From Saccharina japonica (lineage: Eukaryota > Sar > Phaeophyceae > Laminariales > Laminariaceae), in the NCBI GenBank assembly GCA_008828725.1, contig MEHQ01004485.1, positions 62,001 to 126,000 of the forward strand: DNA of 64,000 bases. The letters run 5' to 3'. The position numbers and the translations under genes are program-made. How positions within the stretch are numbered: the first letter of the stretch is position 1; each line of letters opens with the position of its first letter. The notes under the pieces are model-generated. The model was not told the origin of the DNA. It did no database searches and saw nothing but the letters and a program-made list of their open reading frames with translations. Of this stretch, positions 1 through 12,800 are shown piece after piece.

Positions 1-84
1 CAAATTGCAACTGAATTTAGGCTTCCATACCACGTATAAAGATTAAAGTCACCCGGAAACCCGGTCATTGGGTGTGAAAGCCTT

Positions 85-556
85 ACGTCATGCGTGGCCG
101 CAGTTTATTGACCTTCACACCCCTACAATGTCGGGACGGAGCATAGGCGGCTTCCACAGAAACTGCTTGCACCGAGCGCGTAGCCAGGTGCGGTATTAAG
201 CGAACGGCGTAAAGGGTGACCTGAATCCTATCAAGAACCACGTGTGGGGCGGACTTGCGTTTTTACGGCCGCCTTTACTATATTAAGTTGCTTTAGCGTG
301 TGCCCTCTTCCATAAACAATATTGAGTATCACTTTGTACCTGTCTTATGTGTGCCTTCCCATATACACACTACGTTATGCGATCATGTGCCTTGTGCGTA
401 GTCGAGGTTCCCAACCCCGCACAACTGGAAAAAAAAAGACCGCCAGCCTCGGTGACCGCAAAACCGAACAAAAACGAAACGGCTCGCTAGGTGTCCAGCT
501 CGCGCAGTGAGATTGTTGCTTTGTAGCGTCGTGGCGAACCGACGCCACCCCAACCT
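85..556 (+). repeat. Hairpin-rich repeat family (call it GHR), old copy 1
   Basis: This is a diverged relative of the roughly 490-bp repeat found in fresher copies at 48.6, 49.7 and 57.9 kb. Shared landmarks in order are a GGCCG start block, a CCCTACAAT/GGGACGGAGCA block, a GGCGGACTTGC block, a CCGCACAA block, an AGACCGCCAGC block, a CTCGCgcaGTGAG hairpin, and the terminal hairpin GCGTCG...CGACGC followed by CACCCCAACC. No G-runs remain at its ends. It lies in an intron of the LRR gene and was copied with the cassette. Confidence 0.75.
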
Positions 557-798
557 GTGTCTAGGGAGGATAGCAGGCGAATAAAGAGCCTCCGTGGCTT
601 CAATATTTCTTGACCAAAATCAAAATGTAAAGTGTTTCATGACTTACAGCGCCACGAGTCTTCTGAACGCAGTGGTAGGCGAAATGGGGGAGGATCCCCC
701 AGATCAGATATCACTCTGGGTGTTTTTAACTGATTTCATATTCCCCTCTGCACGCGGTTTGTCGTCGCGCCGTTTCATTATCCGTCATATTGGGTCAG

Positions 799-870
799 GT
801 CTCTCGCCGAGAACCAGCTTACGACCGTTCCATCAAACATCTTCGCTAAGTTGGAGGAACTGACACGTCT
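799..870 (+). CDS. LRR exon a1 (72 bp, phase 2-2)
   Basis: The exon is bounded by CAG and GTAAGTG. With the split leucine codon it encodes one 24-residue LRR beginning SLAENQLTTVPSNIF and ending in the L completed by the next exon (consensus xLxxNxLxxLPxxxFxxLxxLxxL). It is exactly 72 bp, like the other single-LRR exons here. The duplicate at 9165-9236 differs at five codons, all replacements. Confidence 0.85.
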
Positions 871-3800
871 GTAAGTGTCCTAATAAATTGTGTATGGAAG
901 TTGGTATCATCGCGCCTCGCTTGCAGTCAGCTGCGTCCAGAGCAAATGCTGATTCTTTACGTTGGGTGTCCATATAACTGTCGGCCGTCTCTGACATATA
1001 TCCGGTTTAACGGGCGGTGTTCCCATTTGGAAGTCAACCGCGCTGGAACAAATTACCTTTGTCCGAGTTGCGGACTCCCTTCGTGGTTATCCCCAGGCAC
1101 GATACCGGACACGGCAACGAGTACCGGCACACTGGTATTCACCCAAGAAACTAGGTGTACAGTAGCCCGTGATCAAAGTACTGAGTGAGTCTGTACATAA
1201 GTGTGCAGTATCACCCGTGGTGACCGTCGCTCGACGTCTAATATGCGTATACAGTTTCCACTGTGTCTACTGCACCCCGTATAGAACGCATGACCAGGCA
1301 GTAGGTTTTACGCTCTGACCACTCCGAAATCGCGGTGCGCCGTTGATATTTAGTCTGACTCCGATGCGAACTTGGCACATTATTTCGGTTTTGGATGGTC
1401 ACCGACCAAATGTTGCGGCGCCACGTGTCTAGAGAAACTCGATTAGGCACATTTGTTTTTCCTGTTACGGAGCACATGTTCACCGACGCGACTCGACATG
1501 GTCGAACAGCGACCCGCGTTGTATGGATTTTCCGTCATCGAACGTAAATGTCCACGAGAAGTTGTCGGGTTATAGCTACCGAGAAAATGTGTACTGCCCT
1601 AGCTCGTTGAGATCAAAACATTGTCGAGTCTTGATATTGAGCTTGCTTGCGACTGTCGAACAAAAAAGGTCACCCATCGATTATTGATGTACCGTTGCTG
1701 AGGAATCGTTTACCAATGTGAAACTGTTGTATCGTGATATATGTTGTGTGCAGGTACCCCTAACGTCCCTTACCCAAACTTGCCCATTTATTTCTGCCGC
1801 CGGTTGCGTTGCTTGTCAGCACTCTTAATGACAATCTGTTCGGCAGCTTACCCGCGGATCTTTTCACGAATTCACCACTTATCACTGATATGTGAGTACC
1901 TTGGACGTGACACCTTTGCTTTCGTTATTCCAGAACGAAGAGGAGGAGTACCTGGCTGTTTTTCGGTGATGTCGGTGTTAACTGCCTTTGTGTTCCGCGA
2001 CATGTCTCATATGGGGCTTCAACAATAAATATATATTCAACGACATCGGTCGTTGAAGTGCGTTTCTATAACAGCCGGCGCCCCCGACGGTCGTCTAGTG
2101 TGCAGACGATACCGATCGTTAGCAATGATGTCAAATGGAAGATATGTGTTCAAAATTGCCCACGTGTCGCTTCCATATTGGTTGAAACTCGCAACCACTG
2201 AGGTTGAGGCCGTATGTTCGAATCCTGCAAGACGGAATTCTAGTACTACAGTTGAAATGTACTAGCAGAAACGCCTCAAATACCGCGCGTATGCACATAG
2301 TTCGCCGCTAGTCGACGAGGGGAAAGATGGCGAGATACTCCCAGGATAAACGTGGAGACGGGAGAAGTGCGCGCTATCTGCTCCCAGATTTTAGATGTAG
2401 CTGGACTAGTGAGGCACATGTAGTGGATGAGAGGGAAACAGTTGAACTACAAATATCGTGAGAGGACCAGTTCTCTCGGTACCAAACGAATTCGCTTGTG
2501 TGGGACTCAGTCATTTCAAGCATCTAGGTATCCTGAGGACTGGTGAGACGCAGTCGTTTTAGGCTCCCAGTTGACCTGAGGGGTATTCTAGTGATACTGG
2601 GGTCTTCTGCACGTCATGCGACGGCCCGCGGCCCATGTGTTCGGGCAGCTTCAGCCTGCATCTGCCTCGTTTATTTTCCCAGTAAAGGCCGTTGAACAAT
2701 CGATTTACTGTGATTTTTACCGACCTCAGATACACGTATTGCCGGCAGATCGGAAAGCAGTGAACCGTCCGCAAGTGCAGAAAAGACACCGGCATTGAAT
2801 TGAGGGAAGCATGTCCCTTCGGTATCGTACATACCTTCATTTTCGTCGTATCGATGGGTGGAGCAAACTCCCTTCGGTGGAAATACGTATGTGAATTCTG
2901 CGCTGTTAATTCATGTTGTGGATTTACTCCGAAAAAACAGGCCTTTCACATATGGACCCCTGTATCTCTGGTATAATTTCAACCTTGATGACTCGTTCTT
3001 CGGTTCTAATGTTATGATCTCGTCCATGGGTACAGTGTCGGGGTGCGTAGGTCACGGGCAACCTTGATGGTTGTGTCGACGGATCAATTGCAAGCCTTTG
3101 GCATTACGAAAAATCGTTGTAGCAGAACTTTCTCAGCAGCAGGAGGTTTTATCATCCAGGAGCTCCTGTTTCGTATCTAACCTCTGCTCTGATCGCGTAG
3201 CACGCTACGGAGGGTCGGATAGGCGATCCAGGTATTTTTGCGTACTAGTGATTGACGTTCTCGTCGAAAACTTGAGTTGAACAACAGTATCAGCAGCCTG
3301 AGGAATTTCCTTGTGTTGAATTGATTTATGTGTATAACAGGCATGATACGTCATTTGTTTAGTGCGGGGCACATTTTGTGATTACAAAGACGTCGGATCG
3401 ATCCTGCGCCTGGCACATAACGATTGCCCATGACCTACGATTTCTACTATTACGTCCACCCAGTAGGTCTGAGCATCAAAACTGGCGAACTGTCGTTTCC
3501 AGTAGGTAGGGTGCCATGAAAGATGGTTTTTCTTTTCCAGCAAGAGCATTGCAACTGCAAACAAAGCAAAAACGAATGCTAGATTTGCAGAAATTCCTCG
3601 ATTACCCTTTGCAAGAAGGGACCCCTTAACCGACGCGAACATGTTGTAGTGATAAATCGTGATGCCTTGACGCATTCAGCCAAGCCCGCCAGACACGGGC
3701 CACGGCACTCCTCTCTCTGCGTCCAGAACTAGTGTATATTCCCCCGCTTTGGAGAGATATCCCACTGCTGCAGGGGTAACCAAGTGTTTCGGGAAATTGT

Positions 3801-6800
3801 TCCCAGCTTGTCGAATTCCCACAGCGAAAAACTACCGTCTGGTATGCCAATTTTGATGGCTTGGTTTGCTTAGGACTAGAGGATATATACGTTTGTCGTA
3901 TTGCGCGCACAAGCTCCTTTATTGTTTTGGCTCCTGATAAGATACTGTAGTAACTTCCTTATCTTAGGTCAAAAGCTAAAGCTCCCCTCTCCCTGCGTTC
4001 GGGAATAGCTACATTTCGTCGCTGCTGGGGAGGTCTTGCCTCAGGCCAATCGTCCACATACGTGACCCTACATCTTTAAGTTTCCCGCTGACTGGGGCTA
4101 CGGCAGCAGGGCCGTTTGTTTTTCCTTTCGTTCCCCTGCGGTAGAAGCCAATCGTCAGCCTACGATTAATTGGATTTTGCGTTGTGCACCGGCATAGGAT
4201 GTTTGTTTTTTCATTCTGCGCAAACCTACCTGTGTTTGGGTGTTTTTATTGGAGTGATGTATATCGTGAGTAAAAAGGCAGTGAAAATGGGGTCGACGTT
4301 AGCGCTTACAATACCCGCCGATCGAACTATACAAACTACTGAAATCATCATGACGTTGGTAGAGTCACAGGGGACCACAATATATATGATGACCAAATAT
4401 TCTAAACAAAAAAGGAAGCTGTGGTTTCATTTGTGTGTGTGTGTACCGTAGGGCCTGTTTACTTGGTACCCCGTAACATTGCTAGCACGAAGCTGGCCCT
4501 ATCGTGTGAGCAACCACCGACGGAACCCCATATATATTTCACGAAATTTTCCTGCTACGTGGTCGTCGTCGCACCGTCCCTCGAATCTGCTGAAATCGGG
4601 CAGGTATCTCAGCGGCAATCAGCTGTCGACACTTCCGGAAGGCATCTTCGATGCACAGGTGCATCTGACACGCTTGTGAGTATCGCGGCAATATATTGTG
4701 GTAAGGTGTTGCCTTTCCTTCTCGGGTCAATGTCACTGTGTCCAGAGGTAGCAAGCAGTTCATCATTACATGGAGTGCGGTTGGACATCTCGGTTGTCCC
4801 TACAGTGGTCGAGGCTGAACAGGCTGTTGCTCAAGCCGGCAATTAACCGTGGTGACTGTCTTTGCCACTTCACGACGAACTCCGAGAGGCGAATGCCTTG
4901 CTGGCGATACCCAGGGTTGTTGTTTGATAACCGTGACCTCTTGTGCTGAACAAAGGTCAAGGTTCTTAGGATATAGCGCATGGCCTTCATCACCCCTGAC
5001 ACAGCCTACTAGAATGCACCGGATCCTGAATTCCGGGACACGTTGTTGCTACCCTATTATGGCCGTCGGACCATCGAAAGTCCGCCACCAGGTGTTTGCG
5101 GACAACAAGCAACATGCAAGACCGCTATAAGCATGTCTGTTGGCCTCAGCGTGCGAGGAACGTGATCATCACTCATTTATTCTCAGGCATTCACGAGTAT
5201 ACCACCCGGAAAACACATTCAAAATATGACCATCGAAATATTGCTTTCGTTGGGGTTAATGCCTCAACGACGAATTAACGGATGTTGCGAGGTCTTCATA
5301 TTGCAAGGTGCACATGTGTACGTTCGTACGAGGCTGTGCGCCTTGCCTAACGGAGGATTGTCGTGGAGTCGACACATGACACGGTACAAACTTTGGTTCA
5401 TGCAAACCCGTGTCAAGCAACGGTCTCTCGGCGTGGTTTCACATTGCACACGATGAATGAAACATATGTACCCGATTCCGTACAAATTGAACCATGGGTT
5501 CCATGTTTTAATATTCTGTAGTAGCGGTGTACGTCAGCTCAGTACTATAATACGGTGGGCTTGCGTTGCTGTGCTGAATCACCTGACACGCAAACGCCAC
5601 TAAACGTTTACGTTCTCAGGTCTAGAACAACGAATATTCTTGCGAAAAAGCGAACACAGCATGCCCCTCCGGGACACGGCGAGAGCACGGCTGAGGCCAC
5701 TCCGTTTATCGTTACGATATTGCATCTGTGTTCCGTCGAAACACATTGCATGACTTGTCACTCGTACAGCTGTGTTTCTCAGCTTCGCGTGAGAGTGACT
5801 ACTTCGGGATGGTTATAATGATCGTGCGTCCGTGGTAAGACATTTGTAACGCCATGGAATGTATCGTGGGGTGAACCGGGATATATTTACATTCAGTGTT
5901 TGACTGAGGTGCAGAACATCCCTCGCGAATGAACACCGTATCTCGTGGCAGATGGAGATGCTTGTGCGCGTGTATGTTTTGAGATATGCAACGCCATGTG
6001 TGTTTCGAAGGGGGAGGAAACATCTCTGTCGAATGTGTTGCCGAGTAGGCTCGCGTAGACAACTTTCCAAAACACCCTCACGACTAGAAAATAGAGGATG
6101 CTGAAACGACAGTTCCTTCGACGTTTCTGGAAAACGGTAGAATATCCATAGGAGCCAAACGGCATTTTGCCCGTTGTGAACGTTTTTCGGCCCATGAACT
6201 TACCACTCCTTACGGGAACGAAAACGACAGCTTGAAAGTTCAAACAACACACCAGGACGCCAGCAAAGAGTTTGTGCAAGCAATATTTCACGAGTAATGC
6301 GAACAATGTAAACGTTTGGTCAAACGTAGATTACTTGGCGTGATGATGTACGTAGCCTGAGTATCAGACGCCCGAGGAATAAAACCAACATAACTAGGGA
6401 TGTAGCGAGTTTTTGTACTGCTGGGTTTCAGCTTCGAGTCCACGAAACGACATCGTGACAGGTTTCTGGTAGCCTCATGCACCCCACACCCTCACACACA
6501 TTAGGAGCGAGCTTTGACTTGCGGTTGCTTGTGACGTTCAGTGGCTGCGTTCATATGACTTGCAAACGGCCAGGCGGGCCTTTGTTCTGGGCTCATTTCA
6601 TTCACCCGAAATATCGACGTCCATTTTCAACCGCCCAATCACGTCAAGGTGGAAGTGTATACCGGTATTGAGAAATCGCACTTATTCAATCTCTACATAA
6701 TAACAAGCTACCGTAAATGACACACTAAGTAGTATATATCGCTCGCTGCTAAGGCTCCAACGGGCACATGGTCTACCCACGACAAGTTCAAATTGGAACT

Positions 6801-9800
6801 GAATTTAGGCTTCCATAACACGTACAAGGTTCCCCTCCGGGACGTGCCTAGGGGAGTGGCGCAAGGACGAATCGAAAACCTACTACAACATCATGCGATA
6901 TTGCATCATACGCATATCATATTGTATCCAATTCGTAGTACATAAATACGACGCTATGGAATATCTGGTACTACTACGTTTCATGAATGTAGACTTTTTT
7001 AGAGCTGCACCTGTATTTTTGGGGATAAAAAACTTACTCGGAAATATGATGGAACTTTTATTGACTCTTAGAGATCCCGCCAAACGTATTTGCCAATATT
7101 TAATTGTTGTGCAGCTCAAGCGAAGGAAGGCCCATCCCGCACAAAACCGAGGACTCCCGGCAAAAAAATGTTTGAAAATACTCCAAGCGTGATACGCTGC
7201 ACATACATGCACGCATGACACACGGCACACACCGTAAACGCACGCACACGTGACACATGTACAGGAGTGGTGGGATAATATTAGCAGAAGAAGCAGAAAA
7301 GGATGCACCGAAGAAAGGGCTGGAGCTCTCCCTGCCTAAAAAACCCACTTGGTTTTGTGACGTACAATGCAAAAAAGTAGAATAAAAAGCGTATACGTGG
7401 GCATCGCCAAGGATCGAACCCAATCCTTCAAATCTGAAATCGGACACATTGACCGTTTGACTATGTTTTTAAAGATACATTTTCCATGTATGTACGGATA
7501 CAGCAGTATTATTTGTCGTTGCGCGCAAGAGGCACGACAGGTCGCACACCGCACATACATAATGCAAGCACAACAGCAACAAGCAGCAGCAGCAGAAGCC
7601 TGATGACGGATGCAAGCCTTCATAAAGCAACCACTATACTTGATAACCACAGCAGTATACGGTGGACCCGCCACAGGCACGTCTGCTGCTTGTGCTTCTA
7701 GCCGGGGCTGTTGCGTTGTTCGTATTCGTTGCATGGTGTTTGATGTCTCGTGGATTTCTGGAGTGAGCTCCGGGGAACAAAAAAAAAAAACGGAAAATAT
7801 AAGGACAGCAGTAGTTGAGGTACTCCTATTTATTCAAAGCGGTCATTACATTTCCGGTCATAGTCACACATAGCAGCAGAACAGAAAAAGGTACGTAGGC
7901 AGATGGTGAGGTTTCTAAACCGCAGGTTCCTTCGATGGACACAGCTAGCCCCAGCGATACAGCGCATATGGATGTGCCACTCACGCACGATGTTTCGCTA
8001 CTACTGGTGTGGGCGGCAACGCTGTATCGCCGTGCCCTGTGCATGTTGTCTGTTGTCTATCGGGTACGAGTACATGTTTCTGGCCTGTGTGCATGTGAGA
8101 GAGCAAAAAACAGACAAAATCTAAAAAATAAAAAAGAACATTATTATTTACTGGCGCGTACGTACAAAAATACGGCCTCATGAAAAAAACCCGGGAAATC
8201 GGCTTATCCACTCCCGCGGGAAAAAAAAATTGGAACGCCCGCCACCCGAGCCACAGATCTCGGATCGAGCCCAAACTTTGACCAATGTGTCCGGCCGGGC
8301 CTCCCGTGTCGGGGTTCTTAGCGTTTTGCCGAAAAGCGCTCGCGCGGATCGAAAAGTTGCGAAAAGTGCGAAAATTTCACAAGCATAACTATAACACGTA
8401 TAAAGGTTAAAGTCACCCGGAAACCCGGTCATTGGGTGTGAAAGCCTCATGTCATGCGTGGCCGCAGTTTATTGACCTTCACACCCCTGCAATGTCGGGA
8501 CGGAGCATAGGGGGCTTCCACAGAAACTGCTTGCACCGAGCGCGTAGCCAGGTGCGGTATTAAGCGAGCGGCGAAAAGGGTGGCCTGAAGCCTATCAAGA
8601 ACCACGTGTGGGGCGGACTTGCGTATTTACGGCCGCCTTTAATATAATAATTTGGTTTATCGTGTGCCCTCTTCCAGAAACAATATGGAGTATCACTTTG
8701 TACCTGTCTTGTGTGTGCCTTCCCATATACACACTATGTTATGCGATCATGTGCCTTGTGCGTAGTCGAGGTTGCAAACCCCGAACAAATGACAAAAAAA
8801 GACCGCCAGCCTTGGTGATCGCAAAACCGAACCAAAACGAAACAACACGCTAGATGTCCAGCTCGCGAAGTGAGATTATTGCTTTGTAGCGTCGTGGCGA
8901 ACCGAAGCCACCCCAACCTGTGTCTAGGGAGGATAGCAGGCGAATAAGAGCTTCCGTGGCCTCAATATTTCTTGACCAAATTCAGAACGTAAAGTGTTTC
9001 ATGACTTACAGCGCCACGCACGCGAGTCGCCTGAATATACTAGTGGAAAGGCGGGGGATGTCCCCTAGACCAGAGATCACTCTGGGTGTTGTGAGTTGAT
9101 TTCGAATTCCCCTCTGCACGTGGTTTGTCGTCGCGCCGTTTCATTATCCGTCGTATTGGGCCAGGTTTCTCCACGACAACCAGCTTACGACCGTTCCATC
9201 AAACATCTTCGATAAGTTGGAGAGCCTGACACGTCTGTAAGTGTCCTAAAACATTGTGTATGGGAGTTGGTACCATCGCGCCTCGCTTGCAGTCAGCTGC
9301 GTCCAGAGCGAGCAACTGCTGATGCTTCACGTTGGGGGTCCATATAACCGTCGGCCGTCTCTGACACATAGTCGACTGAGTCGGCAGTGTTCCCATTTGG
9401 AAGTCAACCCCGCTGGAATAAATTATATCGTACCGACCTTTGTCCGAGTTGCGAACTCCCTTCGTGGTTATCTCCAGGCTCGATACTGGACACGGCAACG
9501 AGTACCGGCGCACTGGTATTCACCCAAGACACTAGGTGTACAGTAACCCGCTATCAAAGTATTCAGTGAATCTTTACATGAGTGTGCAGTATCACTCGTG
9601 GTGACCGTCGCTCGACGCCAAATATGCATATACAGTTTCCACTGTGTCTACTGCACCCCGTATAGAACGCATGACCAGGCAGTAGGTTTTACGCTCTGAC
9701 CACTTGGAGATCTGCGTACGACTACTAGATTTTCGTTTGCTTTATTGAGGTAACGCGTGGTCCGGACTCCGAAATCGCGATGCGCCGTTGATAATTAGTC

Positions 9801-12800
9801 TGACTCCGAGGCGAACTTGGCACATAATTTTGGTTTTGGATGGTCACCGACCAAATGTTGCGGCGCCACGCGTTTAGAAAAAATCGATTATGGCACATTT
9901 GTTTTTTTCTGTTACGGAGCACATGTTCACCGACGCGACTCGACATGGCCGAACAGCGACCCGTGTTGTATGGATTTTCCGTCATCGAACGTAACCGTCC
10001 ACGATGAGGTGTTGGTTTATAGCTACCGAGAAAATGTGTACTGCCCTAGCTCGTTGAGATCAAAACGTTGTCGAGTCCTAATATTGAACTTGCTTGCGAC
10101 TGTCGAACAAATAAAGGTCACCCATCGATTATCGATGTACCGTTGCTGGGGAAACGGTTACCAATGTGCAACTGATGTATTGAGCCATATTTTATGCGCA
10201 GGTACCCCTAACACCCTTGACCCAAACTTGCCCTTCATTTCTGCCACCGGTTGTGTTGCGTTTCAGCACTCTTAATGGCAATCTGTTGGACAGCTTACCC
10301 GCGGATGCTTTCACGGGGTTACCAGTTCTTGCCGAGTTGTGAGTACCTCGGACGTGATCGGTTTTTCTTCATTATTCCAGAACGAAGAGGAGGCGTACCT
10401 GGCTGTTTTTCGGTGGTGTCCCTGCTAACTGCCTTTGTGTTCCGCGACATGTCTCACGTGGGGCTACAACAATAAATATATGTTCAATGACACCGGTTGT
10501 TGAAGTGCGTTTCTATAACAGCCGGCGCCCCCGACGGTCGTCTAGTGTGCAGACGATACCGATCGTTAGCAATGATGTCAAATGGAAGATATGTGTTCAA
10601 AATTGCCCACGTGTCGCTTCCATATTAGTTGAAACTCGCAACCACTGAGGTTGAGGCCGTTGGTTTGAATCCTGCAAGGCGGAATTCTAGTACTACAGTT
10701 GAAATGTACTAGCAGAAACGCCTCAAATACCGCGCGTATGCACATAGTTCGGCGCTAGTCGACCAGGGGAAAGATGGCTAAATACTCCCCAGGATAAACA
10801 TGGAGGCGGGAGAAGTGCGCTCTATCTGCTCCCAGATTTTACATGTAGCTGGACTAGTAGGGCACATGTAGTACTGTAGATGAGAGTGAAACAGTTGAAC
10901 TATAAAGGTCGTGAGATTACAAGTTCTCCCGGTACCCAAGAAATTGGCTTGTGTGGGACTCAGTCATTTCACGTCTCCGAGTACGCTGAAGACTGATGAG
11001 ACTCAGTATTTTTAGGCTCCCAGTTGCACTGAGGGCTATTCTAGTGATACTGGGGTCTTCCAGTCCCCCACGTACTCTGTGGACTGGTGGGACCCAGCCC
11101 CCGGGTACCCTGAGAACGTTTGAGAATCAGCCATTTTCAGCCCCATATGTATCCAGAGGACTGACTCCTGCCAAAAGGACTGGTACTGGCGAGGCATTGA
11201 CTGAACCCCTAGGACTGATGTTGGCAATCTGCAAGTTTTGCAAACTGACACATCGTTGGCCCGTATCATTAGCGTGTATGCCCAGCCGCATTGTTTTCGT
11301 ACGAGGTACTACCTGGAATAGACGGCGGCTTTCGCTGTGAGCAGATGACACAGATATCAACAGTTCAAACAGGTTTCGTGTTTACCGCCTCTTAAATGTC
11401 TCACCAGACGGTGCTTTTCATGTTCAAAATATACAGTCAGTAGGAAAACGGAAAACGACTGTGACAGGTTGAATGTCAAACGCATTTGTGTGCCAGCTAC
11501 GCGCAGCAGACAAAGCATACACTTGTGTGACGAATACTTGGTAAAGGGGTCAAGCGTTTGCTGGATGTATGATTACGTTGTTCAGACCCCGCGTAGAGCA
11601 CCGTATACTCCCTTGAACTGCCTCCGCGCGGGAATCGAACGTATTTGTCCAATTCGTCCCTCGGGAGACCAACCTGTCGGGTGAGAGGGATGTCAAATGA
11701 TTTGGCCCATGCCTTCTTAAACTAAAACGTGCAAAAACCCTAGACGAGACGAGGCGTAGAAAAAACTGTTACCACGGTTCTATTAGGCAGCCCAGACTCC
11801 TCCGTGAGAGGATACCAGGTATGATGCTAAGCTTTTGAGGCTCGGTTCTTCACAACATATGAAGCTTGGATTAAGACAGACTAATGAACCCACACAATGG
11901 CAGCTGGAAAAGCAACAGCAGCGGGCCGCGGCAATGCGAGAAATGCAGTGTTTGTGCACCGTTGAAACGGTACCCAAGGAAGATAGGGTTTGAGAGCCCT
12001 GGCAGATTATACACCGTACTTTGATGATGGTAATAGTTGATGAGAGCCACACCAACACCTGGTAATAACCGTATGTTAAGACACAACGCGGCTTTCGTTA
12101 ACGCAACTGATTTCGTTCACCCTCGAGGCCAAATATGGGTGTCTTCGTAACGGACTCTTAACATGTGTCTGTTGCCCTCTTCCAACGTAACCTTTGAAGG
12201 CGCCTTCAAGACAATGCCCTGACGACGCTGCCCGCTGGACTTTTCGAAGATGTGGGTTCTGGTACTGCACTGACGGAATTGTGAGTGCCTCCACGCCGAT
12301 TCTCCAGCCTGATTATTACTGCACGTTCAACGTTGACGGGCGATATTTTGGGTTCGTTCCTTTGAGTTGTTGCAAGCATAAACGCCTGTCCACCTATGGT
12401 ATATGACGAAAGGCCAGTCGACCGCTACGTGAATACATGCAGTCGAAGTCAAAAGCACGTATGGTTCGTCCAGGTTTCACTGCACGATGTGCATGGATGG
12501 ACACAGCAACCGCTGGCGATAGCCTTTTCGTGCGTTTTCGTTGCCGATGTACACCCTTCACAACAGCCTGTCAGTAGTCGGCTTATCCTCCACACAATTC
12601 AGCTAATTACCCCCTCTCTTCGCTGTGTATGCGAACCGTGCTCTGCTCTATCAGGAATCTTGCTGGAAACGCGGGCCTGCAATGCGTCCCCACCGTGTAA
12701 GTAGTCTTGGTGATCGACATCCCTACCTGTGGTATTCGGCGAACAAGGATGATCCCCCTTCGGCCCATATATCGAACGAGCACTAAATGTTCCGTGCAGG

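Larger units (their letters stand above)
1..2613 (+). repeat. Direct duplication, copy 1 (two LRR exons plus hairpin repeat)
   Basis: This segment matches 6,789-11,067 in the same order and orientation. It contains the old hairpin repeat (85-556), LRR exon a (799-870), LRR exon b (1820-1891) and intron sequence. The left end is cut by the window. The stretch around 2,040-2,300 matches 10,490-10,740 with very few changes, while sequence around exon b is much more different. Similarity is lost near 2,613 (copy 2: near 11,067). Confidence 0.85.
6789..11067 (+). repeat. Direct duplication, copy 2 (with a 1.56-kb insertion)
   Basis: This is the second copy of the 1-2,613 segment, split near its left end by a 1.56-kb insertion (6,831-8,390). 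It also carries an extra piece of about 64 bp at roughly 9,714-9,777 that copy 1 lacks, flanked by the trinucleotide ACT on both sides. The true left limit cannot be set because copy 1 runs off the window. Confidence 0.82.

Noticed and set aside
2190-2240. tRNA-like TTCGAATCC motif
   Set aside because: No cloverleaf could be formed around it; the duplicate at 10,670 has lost the motif.
7400-7470. tRNA gene on the minus strand (GGGTTCGATCC B-box)
   Set aside because: B-box and an A-box-like stretch are present, but the anticodon and T stems do not pair properly; at best a tRNA-derived fragment.
11610-11700. Possible tRNA (GGGAATCGAACG on the minus strand)
   Set aside because: T-stem does not pair and no anticodon arm was found.
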